DNA from: Paraglaciecola hydrolytica
Lineage (GTDB): Bacteria > Pseudomonadota > Gammaproteobacteria > Enterobacterales > Alteromonadaceae
Direction: 5' to 3'
Assembly: GCF_001565895.1 (NCBI RefSeq)
Contig: NZ_LSNE01000011.1
Coordinates: forward strand, 127,025 to 191,024
DNA length: 64,000 bases
Shown: positions 1-9,105 of the stretch, in pieces
How positions within the stretch are numbered: position 1 is the first letter of the stretch
Layout: every line of letters starts with the position of its first letter
Translations under genes and position numbers: made by a program
The notes under the pieces: generated by a model
Database searches by the model: none
Told to the model about the DNA's origin: nothing
What the model saw: only the letters and a program-made list of their open reading frames with translations

Positions 1-2
1 CC

Positions 3-1406
3 TTGTTAAAAGGTTTGTGCCGTGAATTAATTGAACGTCATGACGCAGGGCAAGCGGTATTAGATATGGCGTTTATCGATGAATATTGCCATGGTTTTGC
101 CGAGTTTAAACAAGATTGTCTTAACACCCCTTGGGTCGATATTGAGCAGCTCAGTGGTTTAACTAAGGCACAAATTCAGCAAGCAGCAGATATTGCCTGC
201 GCGTCGAACAAGACCATATGCTGTTGGGCTATGGGCATGACTCAGCATAAAAATGCCGTGGCCAATATTCAACTAATGACCAACTTTTTAATGTTGCAAG
301 GCAACTTAGGCAAGCCCGGTGCAGGTGTGTGTCCGGTGCGTGGCCACAGTAATGTGCAGGGCGACCGTACTATGGGCATTTGGGAAAAACCACCCAAAGC
401 GTTTTTAGATAAACTCGAACAAACCTATGATTTTATTGCTCCTCGAGAAGATGGTTATGATGCCATTGAAGCCGCTCATGCTATGCAACAAGAAAAGCTG
501 AAAGTATTTTTTGCCTTAGGTGGTAACTTTTATCGCGCCATGCCCGACCATCAGGCCATTGAAGCTGGTTTGGCAAACTGTGATTTGAGTGTGCAGGTAT
601 CGACTAAATTGAATCTATCCCATCTCTATACCGCGAAAACAGCCTTAATATTCCCAACCTTAGGGCGTACTGAGATAGACCGTCAAGCCACTGGCATTCA
701 AACCGTCACGGTGGAAAACTCCATGGGCGTGGTGCAAACCTCTCATGGCAAAATCCCGCCTGCTAGTCAAAGCTTAAAAAGTGAAATCGCTATCATTGCC
801 GAGCTGGCGACCAAGGTATTACCACAGAGCAAAACCAACTGGTTAGCCCATCGTGATGACTATGCCTTAATTCGTGATGGCATTGCTCAAGTGATCCCCG
901 GCTTTACTGATTTTAATCAGCGCATTGAGCAAGATGGGGAGTTTGAATTACCTAATGCCGTGCGGGATAAACGCCAGTTTAATACTGCCACTAAAAAAGC
1001 TAATTTTGTGGTGCATGAACTCAGCGCCGCCAAAGGCGCGGATAAATGTTTAATGATGATGACAATACGCAGTCATGACCAGTTTAATACCACTATCTAT
1101 ACCGACAATGATCGTTACCGTGGTATTCATGGCAGCCGTCAGGTCTTGTTTGTTAACGCTCAGGATATTGCAGCCTTAGGTTTTAAAGCCGGAGAAGTGG
1201 TGGATATTCACAGCCATTGGCCAGATGAGCCCCAACAAATACGCAAAGCTCAAGGATTTACCTTGGTGGAATACGCCATACCTCAAGGCTGCGCTGCATC
1301 TTATTACCCTGAAACCAATGACTTGATCCCGCTCAGTAGTGTGGCAGAAAAAAGCAATACTCCTGCTTATAAGTCAGTGGTGATCAGTTTACATAAAGCT
1401 AAATAA
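3..1406 (+). CDS. FdhF/YdeP-family molybdopterin oxidoreductase, alpha subunit (5' part outside window)
   Basis: This is the C-terminal 467 residues or so of a bis-MGD molybdoenzyme of the formate-dehydrogenase-like YdeP group. The segment PGAGVCPVRGHSNVQGDRT, followed by MGIWEKPP, is characteristic of that group. The last ~120 residues (from about FNTTIYTDNDRYRGIHG) look like the molydopterin dinucleotide-binding C-terminal domain. The N-terminal part, which would hold any Fe-S cluster and the first cofactor-binding segments, lies before the window, so position 3 is not a real start. Substrate is unknown; YdeP-type proteins are linked to acid or redox stress in enterobacteria, but that is family knowledge only. 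The frame stays open to the stop at 1406, 57 bases before the next gene. Confidence 0.85.
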   Translation: MLKGLCRELIERHDAGQAVLDMAFIDEYCHGFAEFKQDCLNTPWVDIEQLSGLTKAQIQQAADIACASNKTICCWAMGMTQHKNAVANIQLMTNFLMLQGNLGKPGAGVCPVRGHSNVQGDRTMGIWEKPPKAFLDKLEQTYDFIAPREDGYDAIEAAHAMQQEKLKVFFALGGNFYRAMPDHQAIEAGLANCDLSVQVSTKLNLSHLYTAKTALIFPTLGRTEIDRQATGIQTVTVENSMGVVQTSHGKIPPASQSLKSEIAIIAELATKVLPQSKTNWLAHRDDYALIRDGIAQVIPGFTDFNQRIEQDGEFELPNAVRDKRQFNTATKKANFVVHELSAAKGADKCLMMMTIRSHDQFNTTIYTDNDRYRGIHGSRQVLFVNAQDIAALGFKAGEVVDIHSHWPDEPQQIRKAQGFTLVEYAIPQGCAASYYPETNDLIPLSSVAEKSNTPAYKSVVISLHKAK

Positions 1407-1463
1407 AGCTTAGTAACGATACAAAAGGCGATAAAATAACTAACAGCACGAGTGGAGGAAAAG

Positions 1464-2780
1464 ATGGCTACAATCAGCAGACATAGACCACAAAATCCTG
1501 TGCGTTTAATTCATCCCGATTGGTGTAAAAACGCGGTGATGTATCAAATCAATACACGGCAATTCACTAAACAAGGTACGTTTAGCGCGGCAATTGAGCA
1601 CTTACCTCGACTTAAAGATTTGGGCATCGATATTATTTATTTGATGCCGATAAATCCTATTGGGCTTAAAAATCGCAAGGGCAGTCTAGGTAGCCCTTAT
1701 GCGGTACAAAATTATCTAACAATTAACCCCGAGTTTGGCACTATTGATGACTTTAAAGCCTTAGTAAATGCCATTCATGCACAGGGCATGTATGTGATCG
1801 TTGATTGGGTGGCTAATCATAGTGCTTGGGATAATGTTTTAGTGGCTGAGCAACCACAGTGGTATTCCCGCGACCATCAAAATGACTTTCACCCCACACC
1901 TTGGTGGGATTGGCATGACATTATTGACTTTGATTATTCCCATCCTGAGCTACGCGAATACATGGCCAAAGCGATGTGTTATTGGGTTAAAGAGTGCGAC
2001 ATAGACGGCTATCGCTGTGATGTTGCTGGCATGGTGCCGACGGATTTTTGGGTAGCAGTTCGCCAGCAACTCGAACAAATTAAACCCGTATTGATGTTAG
2101 CCGAATGGGAAACCCGAGACCTGCATTATGCTGCTTTTGATATGACGTACGCATGGATGTGGAATGAAACTCTACATGGCATTTGTATGGGCAAGCTCAA
2201 AATTGAAAAGCTGTTTAAGTACTATTCGTGGCATGAAAAAACCTATCCCAAAGATGCGATTAAAATGACCTTTGTGAGTAATCACGATAAAAACGCGTGG
2301 GACGGCACCCAGTTTGAGCAGTTTGGTGAGGGGCTAAAAGCAGCCATTGTTTTATCAGTACTCGGTGATGGCATGCCCTTGATATATAACGGGCAAGAAG
2401 CGGGAAACCCTAAGCGTTTAGCCTTTTTTGACCGTGACCCTATTGAGTGGCGCAACCATGAAATTGGTGATTTATATCAGCAGTTGATTACTATTAAAAA
2501 ATCCCATAGCGCACTAGCAAATGGCCAGTGGGGCGCAACCATGTTACACGTAGCCAATAGCAGCCCCGATAGTGTGTTTAGTTTTGTGCGCCAAGATGCT
2601 TATAGCCAAGTGCTGGTGGTATTGAATCTCTCTGCCAAAGTACAAAATGTGTGTTTGCACAGTGCTTTAGTGACAGGGTCGTATCGTGAGTGTTTGCGCC
2701 AAGAACTGCAAAATTTTGATAGCATTACGGAGTTTGAACTGGCGTCGTGGGATTATCGGGTATGGGTTAAACCGCTATAA
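1464..2780 (+). CDS. GH13 alpha-amylase-family glycoside hydrolase, cytoplasmic
   Basis: A TIM-barrel alpha-glucan-active enzyme of family GH13. The four conserved regions are visible in order: DWVANHS (region I), DGYRCDVAG with the nucleophile Asp (II), LAEWE with the catalytic acid Glu (III) and FVSNHDKNAW with the transition-state Asp (IV), followed by a short C-terminal beta domain. There is no signal peptide, so it should act on intracellular maltodextrin-like substrates. At about 438 residues it is short for the family. I chose ATG 1464 because GGAGG at 1454-1458 sits 5 bases upstream; an in-frame GTG at 1452 overlaps that ribosome site. The GH13 subfamily and exact substrate cannot be told from motifs alone. 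Confidence 0.88.
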   Translation: MATISRHRPQNPVRLIHPDWCKNAVMYQINTRQFTKQGTFSAAIEHLPRLKDLGIDIIYLMPINPIGLKNRKGSLGSPYAVQNYLTINPEFGTIDDFKALVNAIHAQGMYVIVDWVANHSAWDNVLVAEQPQWYSRDHQNDFHPTPWWDWHDIIDFDYSHPELREYMAKAMCYWVKECDIDGYRCDVAGMVPTDFWVAVRQQLEQIKPVLMLAEWETRDLHYAAFDMTYAWMWNETLHGICMGKLKIEKLFKYYSWHEKTYPKDAIKMTFVSNHDKNAWDGTQFEQFGEGLKAAIVLSVLGDGMPLIYNGQEAGNPKRLAFFDRDPIEWRNHEIGDLYQQLITIKKSHSALANGQWGATMLHVANSSPDSVFSFVRQDAYSQVLVVLNLSAKVQNVCLHSALVTGSYRECLRQELQNFDSITEFELASWDYRVWVKPL

Positions 2781-2785
2781 AAAAA

Positions 2786-2812
2786 GCCAGCTAATGCTAA
2801 GCACTCGCTGGC
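2786..2812 (-). terminator. Rho-independent terminator of efpL
   Basis: GCCAGC (2786-2791) pairs with GCTGGC (2807-2812). On the minus strand the hairpin is followed by a run of seven or more T, directly after the efpL stop. It also lies just after the GH13 stop at 2780, so it may serve convergent transcription. Confidence 0.7.
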
Positions 2813-2838
2813 CAATCATTAATGTATAAATAAAGAGC

Positions 2839-3408
2839 TTAGTCAGCGCGACTGATAAACTTATGTTCTTCAGTATTGACTCGTACTCTTTCACCGTTGG
2901 CGATATATTCTGGCACTTGGATCATTAAACCCGTGCTTAATTTAGCTGGTTTAGTGCGGGCCGTGGCCGAAGCTCCTTTAATTGAAGGATCGGTTTCGAT
3001 AATCAACATATCTACGGCAGTAGGTAACTCGATGCCTACTGGCTCACCTTCAACCAACAATACTTGCAAACCTTTGGTATCTTCGGTGATAAATAAAGCT
3101 TCGTCGGCAATGGTCTCGTCGTTTAGCGCGTAAGAAGTATAATCTTCGTTATCCATAAAGAAGTACTCGTTACCGTCAATGTAAGACAAAGTCACTTTAC
3201 GGCGGCTAAAATCCACAGCGGTAAGCATTTCTTCGGCTTTAAAGCTTTCATCGGCTTTAACGCCAGTACCGACTTCGTATAAACGCATACGGTACAAACT
3301 TGCACCACCACGACCGCTGGGTGTGAGTTTGTTAATATCTTTGATCAAATATACTTTGCCATTATGTTCAATGGCCGCATTCTTTTTAATTTCACTGGCT
3401 TTAGGCAT
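2839..3408 (-). CDS. efpL: Elongation factor P-like protein EfpL (YeiP)
   Basis: A 189-residue EF-P paralogue that helps ribosomes through certain proline-containing stalls (family knowledge). The start [18 protein letters not shown], the motif [16 protein letters not shown] and the end SARx[14 protein letters not shown] match YeiP/EfpL rather than canonical EF-P. The loop that carries the modified lysine in EF-P reads [14 protein letters not shown] here, so it holds an arginine, as in EfpL, where no lysine modification is needed. The start at 3408 has GGAG eight bases upstream. A longer frame to 3471 adds 21 residues unlike the family and is rejected. It is single, convergent with the GH13 gene. 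Confidence 0.93.
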   Translation of the reverse strand: MPKASEIKKNAAIEHNGKVYLIKDINKLTPSGRGGASLYRMRLYEVGTGVKADESFKAEEMLTAVDFSRRKVTLSYIDGNEYFFMDNEDYTSYALNDETIADEALFITEDTKGLQVLLVEGEPVGIELPTAVDMLIIETDPSIKGASATARTKPAKLSTGLMIQVPEYIANGERVRVNTEEHKFISRAD

Positions 3409-3873
3409 AGGAGCTCTCCAAAAAATTTTGTGGCAGAAAATAGCATGGAAATGGGATTTGGCAAAAGCCAAAAATGAATTTGAAGGCGAAAAGGTTATTG
3501 CTGAGCGACTAAGATTCTAAAAGCATGCGCTGGTACTTAGTCATATCGATAACTGATCGTTGGCGCTGGCATCCTCTGCTTCGTTCTATCTTCCAACATC
3601 CATATTTGGTCGCCTGCCAGTTTACTTAGCTAATTCTGACGCCACTCATGGAACGCTTAAGCGGGGAAATAAAAGCCAACGTTCGAATGAGAATCACATT
3701 GTTCTGACTCTAATGATTCATGCCGAGCAAACAATAGTTGGTACTAAAAATTACCATTTTATTTTCTACAGGGAATGTGAAACTATGTCTTTGATTAATA
3801 TATATTTGCTTGATTGTGATGAAGTTTTCAATCAAATATTGACATGAATTTTTCTCTAAAAGGAGTTTTCTGT
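3409..3873. other. Intergenic region, no supported gene
   Basis: This 465-base gap between efpL and the lipoprotein gene contains the efpL ribosome site at its left end. A 95-codon plus-strand frame at 3560-3847 has no ribosome site, no recognised motif and overlaps the ribosome site of the next gene, so I do not call it. The middle looks like decayed or spacer DNA. The last ~100 bases are AT-rich and probably contain the promoter of the lipoprotein gene. Confidence 0.5.
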
Positions 3874-4347
3874 ATGAAAAATAAACTTGCTTTCCTTATA
3901 TATGTAGCGATATTGAGTGGTTGCACATCAACAACAGTAGAAGATCAATATACAGGTTTGCCCCTTACACAAAACGCCATGCAATCTGCAAAGTGGAAGC
4001 AATTGAATAGATTTCCCGCTAGGTATCCAATGAAAGCCGCAATGGGATCTATTGAAGGCTGTGCAACTATTGAATACGTAATAACGCCACAGAATGAAAT
4101 TAGAGACATCAATGTTATCACTGCAACCAACAAGCTATTTGCAAGCGCGGCTAGTGAGGTGATTAACAAATGGAAATGGTCCGAATTACCCCAAAATGTC
4201 ACCAAGGTTCCTGTGAAAACACAAACTCGATTTGATTTTTGTTTTGATCAACCAGATCAGTCATGTGTCACAGTTAAACCAGAATATTCATGCCCAAGTG
4301 AAGACATAGTGTATTCGACCGGTATGCGAATTAAAGTTAATAATTAA
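3874..4347 (+). CDS. Small lipoprotein with TonB C-terminal-like domain
   Basis: A 157-residue lipoprotein. The N-terminus MKNKLAFLIYVAILSGC is a lipobox with acylated Cys17. Residues about 55-125 (SIEGCATIEYVITPQNEIRD, followed by ITATNKLF and VINKWKWSELP) resemble the TonB C-terminal fold, in which a small protein pairs with TonB-box-like strands. There is no proline-rich spacer and no transmembrane anchor typical of a true TonB, so it is unlikely to energise a receptor by itself. Four cysteines near the C-terminus could form disulfides in the periplasm. ATG 3874 follows AAGGAG; an upstream in-frame ATG at 3844 would bury the signal peptide. Its DNA is AT-richer than its neighbours. Role unknown. 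Confidence 0.75.
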   Translation: MKNKLAFLIYVAILSGCTSTTVEDQYTGLPLTQNAMQSAKWKQLNRFPARYPMKAAMGSIEGCATIEYVITPQNEIRDINVITATNKLFASAASEVINKWKWSELPQNVTKVPVKTQTRFDFCFDQPDQSCVTVKPEYSCPSEDIVYSTGMRIKVNN

Positions 4348-4363
4348 GCAGATCACAGATAAG

Positions 4364-4921
4364 TTAAGGCATTACTTTCATCACATGGCTAAATTTATGT
4401 TGGCCTTTAACTATCCAACTTGGTGTAGCTTTGCCTGTCCCCGCAGATTTTAAATTAGGATGCTGATTTACTACGCTGGTTAAGATAGCTTCTTGTTTAT
4501 GTTCGATATCGACAAAAAAGACATGTTGACCTTTTTGTAACAGCTCCTGAAAGCGTTTGAATTGATGGTGGGGCAGTTGGATACCAATCAACCCACCTTG
4601 CCAAGTGCAAAAACCTAAAGTTACTAAGGCTGAAAAAATAAATGGTAACCAGCCAATAGGACTTTGGTGCCACTGCATAAGGTATGTTACCACGAGTACT
4701 AAACCCGCTCCCACTAAACCTAAAATGGCTCCGACTTCGGTAGAACGAACTACGTCTTTTTTTAGTACCGGCTCTATGGCATGTAGATGGTGTTTTTCGA
4801 CTTCAGCGTCGTTGTCACTTAACACATGAATTTGAGGGCTTAATACGCCTTTGGCTTGTAGCTCGTTTTCAATCGTTTCTAATTCGCTTAGATCATCACT
4901 TATGTAATAGTGTCTTTGCAT
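4364..4921 (-). CDS. Conserved membrane protein, two transmembrane segments, function unknown
   Basis: A 185-residue protein starting MQRHYYISDDLSELETIE. The N-terminal ~60 residues are soluble and resemble a small ferredoxin-like or general-stress-protein-17M-like domain. Two adjacent hydrophobic segments follow at roughly residues 66-85 (VGAILGLVGAGLVLVVTYLM) and 92-112. The C-terminus is again soluble and includes HVFFVDIEHKQEAIL. Similar proteins occur in Alteromonadales under names such as magnesium transporter or NAD/FAD-utilising enzyme, which I consider unsupported. The start has GGAGAAAAACC before the ATG. It is a single gene, divergent from the antiporter gene. Confidence 0.7.
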   Translation of the reverse strand: MQRHYYISDDLSELETIENELQAKGVLSPQIHVLSDNDAEVEKHHLHAIEPVLKKDVVRSTEVGAILGLVGAGLVLVVTYLMQWHQSPIGWLPFIFSALVTLGFCTWQGGLIGIQLPHHQFKRFQELLQKGQHVFFVDIEHKQEAILTSVVNQHPNLKSAGTGKATPSWIVKGQHKFSHVMKVMP

Positions 4922-5138
4922 GGTTTTTCTCCGAAACTAATGTCTATTGCATTAAAATCAACTTAATGAGTATAGCAGTGTTATAAAAATGTAAAGATTG
5001 TAGAGCAATACGCTTTTGATACTCAGGGTGCAAATGGCTTGGGATGTTTGCTGACTTCGGCTATTCACTTCTCTTTAGTATGCCTATCGTGTAATTCTGA
5101 TATGCTATTTGTAGCGTTTTTACTAGGAAGTGTAAGCA

Positions 5139-6893
5139 ATGAGTGGACTTGGAACCGCATTAATTTTTTTGATAGCAACCGTTGTTGCAGTACCTATTTT
5201 TAAAAAATTCAAGCTTGGGGCTATTCTTGGATATTTGATCGCGGGTTTAATTATCGGCCCACAGATAATGGATTGGGTGAACGATCCTCAAACCATTCTG
5301 CACATCGCTGAATTAGGTGTGGTGCTATTACTCTTTATTATAGGATTGGAGTTAGAGCCGCAAAAGCTCTGGCGCATGCGCAGTCACATTATGTTAACCG
5401 GTGGTGGGCAGTTAATTATCAGTGCTGCGGCCATTACTGGATTAGTACATTACAGTTTTGAATTAAGTGTAATTAGTTCGATTATTATCGGTTTGTCCTT
5501 GTCGTTATCGTCTACTGCTTTTGCGGTACAACTTTTAAATGAACATAAAATTCTAAAATCTCCGCCCGGCCAACAGGGTTTTTCAATATTGCTCATGCAA
5601 GATCTTGCGGTTATTCCCATTTTACTGCTAGTTGAAAGCTTTTCCGTACTTGAAAAAAGCCAATCTCCGCAATGGTGGATAAGTGTGTTGGCTGTCGTTG
5701 GAGTCTTAGTTGTTGGCCGTTATTTGACCAATCCTTTTTTACGTTTGATTTCATCTTACGGCAGCGCAGAAGTGATGACAGCTGCCGCGCTATTAATAGT
5801 TATTGCGACGGCTTTGGGCATGCAGGAAGCTGGTCTTTCAATGGGCATGGGCGCTTTTATCGCGGGTATACTCCTAGCTAACTCAAGCTTTAGGCATCAG
5901 TTAGAAACCGAAATTGAACCTTTTAAAGGTTTACTCTTAGGCCTGTTTTTTATCGCTATAGGCATGAACCTCGATTTGGGTTTGTTAATTGCGGAACCGA
6001 TTTTTATTATCTCAGCCGCTTTACTGTTAGTTGTGATTAAAACAGTCATTATCTTTTTGATTTTGAAACTGAATAAACAGACTTCTACTGATTCATTCAG
6101 AGTCGCTTTAATGCTGTCTCAAGGTGGTGAGTTTGCTTTTGTTGTAATGGCCCAAGCGGCGAGTAATGGCATTTTTGCAGTTACTATTGCCGACCAAGTG
6201 ACGCTTGTTGTAGGCATATCAATGGCTTTAACCTCACCCTTGGTTATTTTGCATAGCTTGTGGTTTACCAGTAAAAATTGTCCTGCGGTATATGATAATA
6301 AAAAAGATATTAGTGAGCCTGAAGTATTGATTGCAGGCTTTGGTCGTTTTGGCCAAGTGAGCGCGAGGATATTGGCAGCAAACAACATCCCTTTCATCGC
6401 GTTGGATAAAGATGCCAAACATATTGAGTTTGTAAAACAGTTTGGTAATAAAGTGTTTTATGGTGACGCTTGCCGTCTTGATTTATTGATCACCGCAGGT
6501 ATTGAACATGTCCGTATTTTACTGATCGCGGTGGACAGTGAAGAAGATGCTCTGAAGATAGCAGAGTTAGTACATCATCAATTTCCCCAAATTAAAATTA
6601 TCGCCCGAGCTCGAAATCGCATGACAGTAAGACGTTTCGCTGAAATTGGAGTTGAGCATTCTGTAAGAGAGTTATTTGCCGGTGGCTTAGACGCTGCAAA
6701 TTTGATGTTAAGGGAATATGGGTATACAGAGTCTGAAGCTAATAATCTAACGACTATGTTTGCCCAACATGATAAAGATTTATTGGAAAAAAGCATTGCT
6801 CAAGATGTGACAATGGAGCAACTTATTGCCACAAGTAAACAGGGTAGGGAAGAGCTCAGTACGTTGTTTGCGAAAGATAAACAGTCGTTGTGA
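5139..6893 (+). CDS. CPA2-family cation:proton antiporter with TrkA-N domain (KefB/KefC-like)
   Basis: A 584-residue inner-membrane antiporter. Residues 1-385 or so form a Na+/H+-exchanger-type domain of about 12 helices; AELGVVLLLFIIGLELEP and GAFIAGILLANSSFR are typical KefB/KefC/YbaL motifs. Residues about 395-515 are a Rossmann RCK/TrkA-N domain (VLIAGFGRFGQVSARIL, then GDACRLDLL), which binds a nucleotide or glutathione conjugate in Kef systems. The likely role is gated K+ efflux or K+/H+ exchange. No KefF/KefG-like ancillary gene is adjacent, so I give no kef letter. AGGAAG sits shortly before ATG 5139. Confidence 0.88.
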   Translation: MSGLGTALIFLIATVVAVPIFKKFKLGAILGYLIAGLIIGPQIMDWVNDPQTILHIAELGVVLLLFIIGLELEPQKLWRMRSHIMLTGGGQLIISAAAITGLVHYSFELSVISSIIIGLSLSLSSTAFAVQLLNEHKILKSPPGQQGFSILLMQDLAVIPILLLVESFSVLEKSQSPQWWISVLAVVGVLVVGRYLTNPFLRLISSYGSAEVMTAAALLIVIATALGMQEAGLSMGMGAFIAGILLANSSFRHQLETEIEPFKGLLLGLFFIAIGMNLDLGLLIAEPIFIISAALLLVVIKTVIIFLILKLNKQTSTDSFRVALMLSQGGEFAFVVMAQAASNGIFAVTIADQVTLVVGISMALTSPLVILHSLWFTSKNCPAVYDNKKDISEPEVLIAGFGRFGQVSARILAANNIPFIALDKDAKHIEFVKQFGNKVFYGDACRLDLLITAGIEHVRILLIAVDSEEDALKIAELVHHQFPQIKIIARARNRMTVRRFAEIGVEHSVRELFAGGLDAANLMLREYGYTESEANNLTTMFAQHDKDLLEKSIAQDVTMEQLIATSKQGREELSTLFAKDKQSL

Positions 6894-6905
6894 GGTTTAG
6901 AATTG

Positions 6906-7115
6906 CTAGTTAAAGCCTAAGCCTATTTTATCTATCCAAAAACAAAGCACTCCTATAGCTCGAAAGACAAAATGCCAATGGCTTTCGACCATGCGGATTT
7001 GTGTATCGCTTAAATTTTCAGGGCTACGAATAGATTTAATCCATACCTCGGCCATTTCATGTTTAGCTAAGCTCATTTCAATCATGGCGAGAAAGTCGTT
7101 TTTTTGCTGCTCCAT
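6906..7115 (-). CDS. Small hypothetical protein, possibly C-terminally truncated
   Basis: A 69-residue frame beginning MEQQKNDFLAMIEMSLAKHE. The soluble N-terminal ~50 residues look protein-like (acidic/hydrophobic helix pattern, ENLSDTQIRMVESHWHFVFR), while the last 20 residues end abruptly in a hydrophobic stretch. I do not recognise a domain. It is on the same strand as, and 35 bases beyond, the two paralogous membrane-anchored genes upstream, so it may be the third gene of that group or the remnant of a longer gene whose C-terminus has been lost. No good ribosome site is visible. Moderate to low confidence that it is functional. Confidence 0.45.
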   Translation of the reverse strand: MEQQKNDFLAMIEMSLAKHEMAEVWIKSIRSPENLSDTQIRMVESHWHFVFRAIGVLCFWIDKIGLGFN

Positions 7116-7150
7116 TGCCGTATTGGTTAGGATGGTACGTTGACCTAGGT

Positions 7151-7972
7151 TTATTGTGCAGGGCTGGTATCAGAAGTCATTGTTTTTTGAGGAGTTGCGG
7201 CATTTTTAATATTTTTCAGGGCCTCAAAAATATCCTGATTACTAATTACCAGATTATTGTGTTGTGTTCTGACATCCATCGCTCTTAGACGCAGATTTTC
7301 GACGATAGCTGGATTATCACGTAGTAGCTTTACTGCGAGTTCAATTTGTTGTGCAGATAAGTTTGTGCTGCAGGGGTAGTTCAACTGGTTCTTAATGTCA
7401 TTAAAATCTCCTGTCGGTACAAAGCGATCGCCACAATGTTGACCAACACTATCTTGGATTGCTACCGGCAGACTCTTTCTGAATGTTACGCGGTAAGCAG
7501 AATTAACACCTTCATCATTCACTTGATCTAATATTCTTGTGTCATAGATGAGTAACGCGGTATTCACTAAGGTTTTATCTGCGATAAAACCAATTTTCCC
7601 GGTAGAAATGAGCTCATCATAGGTGGTTCTCTGCCTGATCCCTGCGTTAAATTGGGTTGCACGATACGCGGCAATCAATAATTGTTCATCAGATATATCA
7701 ATCGTGCCCTGCAGTCCAGCTAGCGCTTTGTCAGTATTGCTTTGCACATCGACCAGATACTCAATTAAAGCGGCATAATTCCACGCCTCAACCACAAGAT
7801 CGGCTTTGAGTCGTTCAGTAAATTTTTCGCCTAAGTGTTTATCGGTTTGTGCCTGATTCCAGTTTGATACCTGAATACCCATAAACACGCCCACTACCAC
7901 GATTAAAAAATCGATGCCAATGGCTGTCCATTCTTGATTGCGAAAGTGTTGAATTACGCGGCGTAGGATCAT
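7151..7972 (-). CDS. Membrane-anchored DUF6090-like protein, paralogue B
   Basis: A 273-residue protein with an N-terminal cytoplasmic MILRRVIQHFRNQEW followed by one transmembrane helix (about residues 20-38, IDFLIVVVGVFMGIQVSNWN) and a long periplasmic helical domain. The N-terminal pattern (short basic head, QEW, single helix, VSNWN) fits the DUF6090-type family of unknown function. Four conserved-looking cysteine positions are not obvious beyond a C..C pair also present in its neighbour (QHCGDRF and NYPCS). It overlaps the upstream paralogue by four bases (ATGA), so the two are translationally coupled. Base composition is ordinary for the window, unlike its partner. Confidence 0.7.
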   Translation of the reverse strand: MILRRVIQHFRNQEWTAIGIDFLIVVVGVFMGIQVSNWNQAQTDKHLGEKFTERLKADLVVEAWNYAALIEYLVDVQSNTDKALAGLQGTIDISDEQLLIAAYRATQFNAGIRQRTTYDELISTGKIGFIADKTLVNTALLIYDTRILDQVNDEGVNSAYRVTFRKSLPVAIQDSVGQHCGDRFVPTGDFNDIKNQLNYPCSTNLSAQQIELAVKLLRDNPAIVENLRLRAMDVRTQHNNLVISNQDIFEALKNIKNAATPQKTMTSDTSPAQ

Positions 7973-8751
7973 GGTTTTCTACCTGCGATGCTGCGAAGTT
8001 TGATAAAAATCTCGCTGTTGACCTTTTCTAAGTCTTGGATTGCGGTCTCCAGATCTGCAAAACGAATTTGTAAGGACTCCACCAGTCCGGGGGCAGTGCG
8101 CAGTAAAGTGGCCGCTGCAGCGATCTGTGCCGCATCAAGTCCAAGTGTGCATGGATAAGCTAGTGAGCCGACAATTGCTTGGTAGTCACCGGACGCGGCG
8201 AAGCGATCACCACATTTTTCAAGCAAGGCATGCTGGACATCGGCTGGTACGCGCCGACGGAAGATCGTTCGGATTGGGGCTTGTCGCCCTTCCTCGGCGA
8301 CCACATCTATCAGCGTCGTGGTATAAATTGAAATTGCCGTCGTGCGTAGGTCTTCATCGGCAATAAGTCCGATATTGCCCGTCGAGATCAACTCGTCAAA
8401 GGTCGAACGCCCCCTGTCCATATATTTGTACTGGGTCGCCCGATAGGCATTGATAAGAAATTGCTCGTCAGATAGAGGAATTGCGCCGGACAGTGTGTCG
8501 AGTGCCGCCTTCGCGCCGCTGAGAACGTCTCGATTGTAGTCGATAAGATATTCATAAGCCCATGCTTCATAACGCATATCCTTGGCTAATCGCTCGCTGA
8601 ACACGGCCGCTCGTTGGCTCGTTTTACGACCGTCGTTCCAGTTAGATACCTGCAGTCCCATAAACACACCAAACACCACAATCAAAAAATCAATGCCTAT
8701 GGCTGTCCATTCTTGCTTACGGAAATGGTGAATAACGCGGCGTAAAATCAT
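7969..8751 (-). CDS. Membrane-anchored DUF6090-like protein, paralogue A, GC-rich body
   Basis: A 260-residue paralogue of the next gene in the same operon: same head (MILRRVIHHFRKQEWTAIGI), same single helix and VSNWN, then shared blocks such as YRATQ, FDELISTG.IG.IAD and the cysteine-containing EKCGDRF and AYPCT. At DNA level the first ~110 bases (8640-8751) closely resemble the partner, with normal AT-rich codons. The rest, about 7975-8635, is clearly GC-richer: 8221-8280 has 37 G+C of 60, while a comparable stretch of the partner has 29 of 60. This suggests a chimera of a foreign body with a native 5' end. Function unknown. Confidence 0.7.
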   Translation of the reverse strand: MILRRVIHHFRKQEWTAIGIDFLIVVFGVFMGLQVSNWNDGRKTSQRAAVFSERLAKDMRYEAWAYEYLIDYNRDVLSGAKAALDTLSGAIPLSDEQFLINAYRATQYKYMDRGRSTFDELISTGNIGLIADEDLRTTAISIYTTTLIDVVAEEGRQAPIRTIFRRRVPADVQHALLEKCGDRFAASGDYQAIVGSLAYPCTLGLDAAQIAAAATLLRTAPGLVESLQIRFADLETAIQDLEKVNSEIFIKLRSIAGRKP

Positions 8752-9105
8752 CGCTTAAAGCCTTAAAAAATTGGGAGGCGTTATGGCACGCTGGTAATTT
8801 GTGATCCAACCGTGCTGTTTGTTTTTTAAGCGTATCTATCCCACTGCTTTAGCGCAACTTAATTTTTGTTTGTTAGCTCCTTGGGTTTCAGCATAAGAGT
8901 CTGAAAGACTTATATTTTATCTTTACTGGGGCAGGGAAAAATCGCCTATTTCATTTTCGGCCCAACCATAACTTACTGCTTTAGCCTGTATGGTTTGCTT
9001 GGATTTTAACGATATCGAAAACGTTAAAGCTAGGCATGGGTTTTACTCTAGAGATTAACCATGAGCTTGTTGCTGACAACGCCAGTAACAAGCTCGTGGT
9101 ACAGG
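8752..9105. other. Intergenic region with two inverted repeats
   Basis: About 350 bases between the DUF6090-like operon and the GMC oxidoreductase gene, both on the minus strand. GAGCTTGTT (9063-9071) and AACAAGCTC (9087-9095) form a hairpin just beyond the GMC stop, without a good T-run. TTTAACG (9005-9011) and CGTTAAA (9022-9028) form a second, operator-like repeat. The left part should hold the promoter of the DUF6090-like pair. No gene is supported. Confidence 0.45.

Noticed and set aside
3560-3847. 95-codon plus-strand frame before the lipoprotein gene
   Set aside because: No ribosome site, no recognised motif, overlaps the next gene's leader. I considered an integron attC-like site in 3540-3740 but could not show paired core sites.
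8040-8366. 108-codon plus-strand frame
   Set aside because: It is the antisense of the GC-rich DUF6090-like gene; long open frames are expected opposite GC-rich coding DNA.
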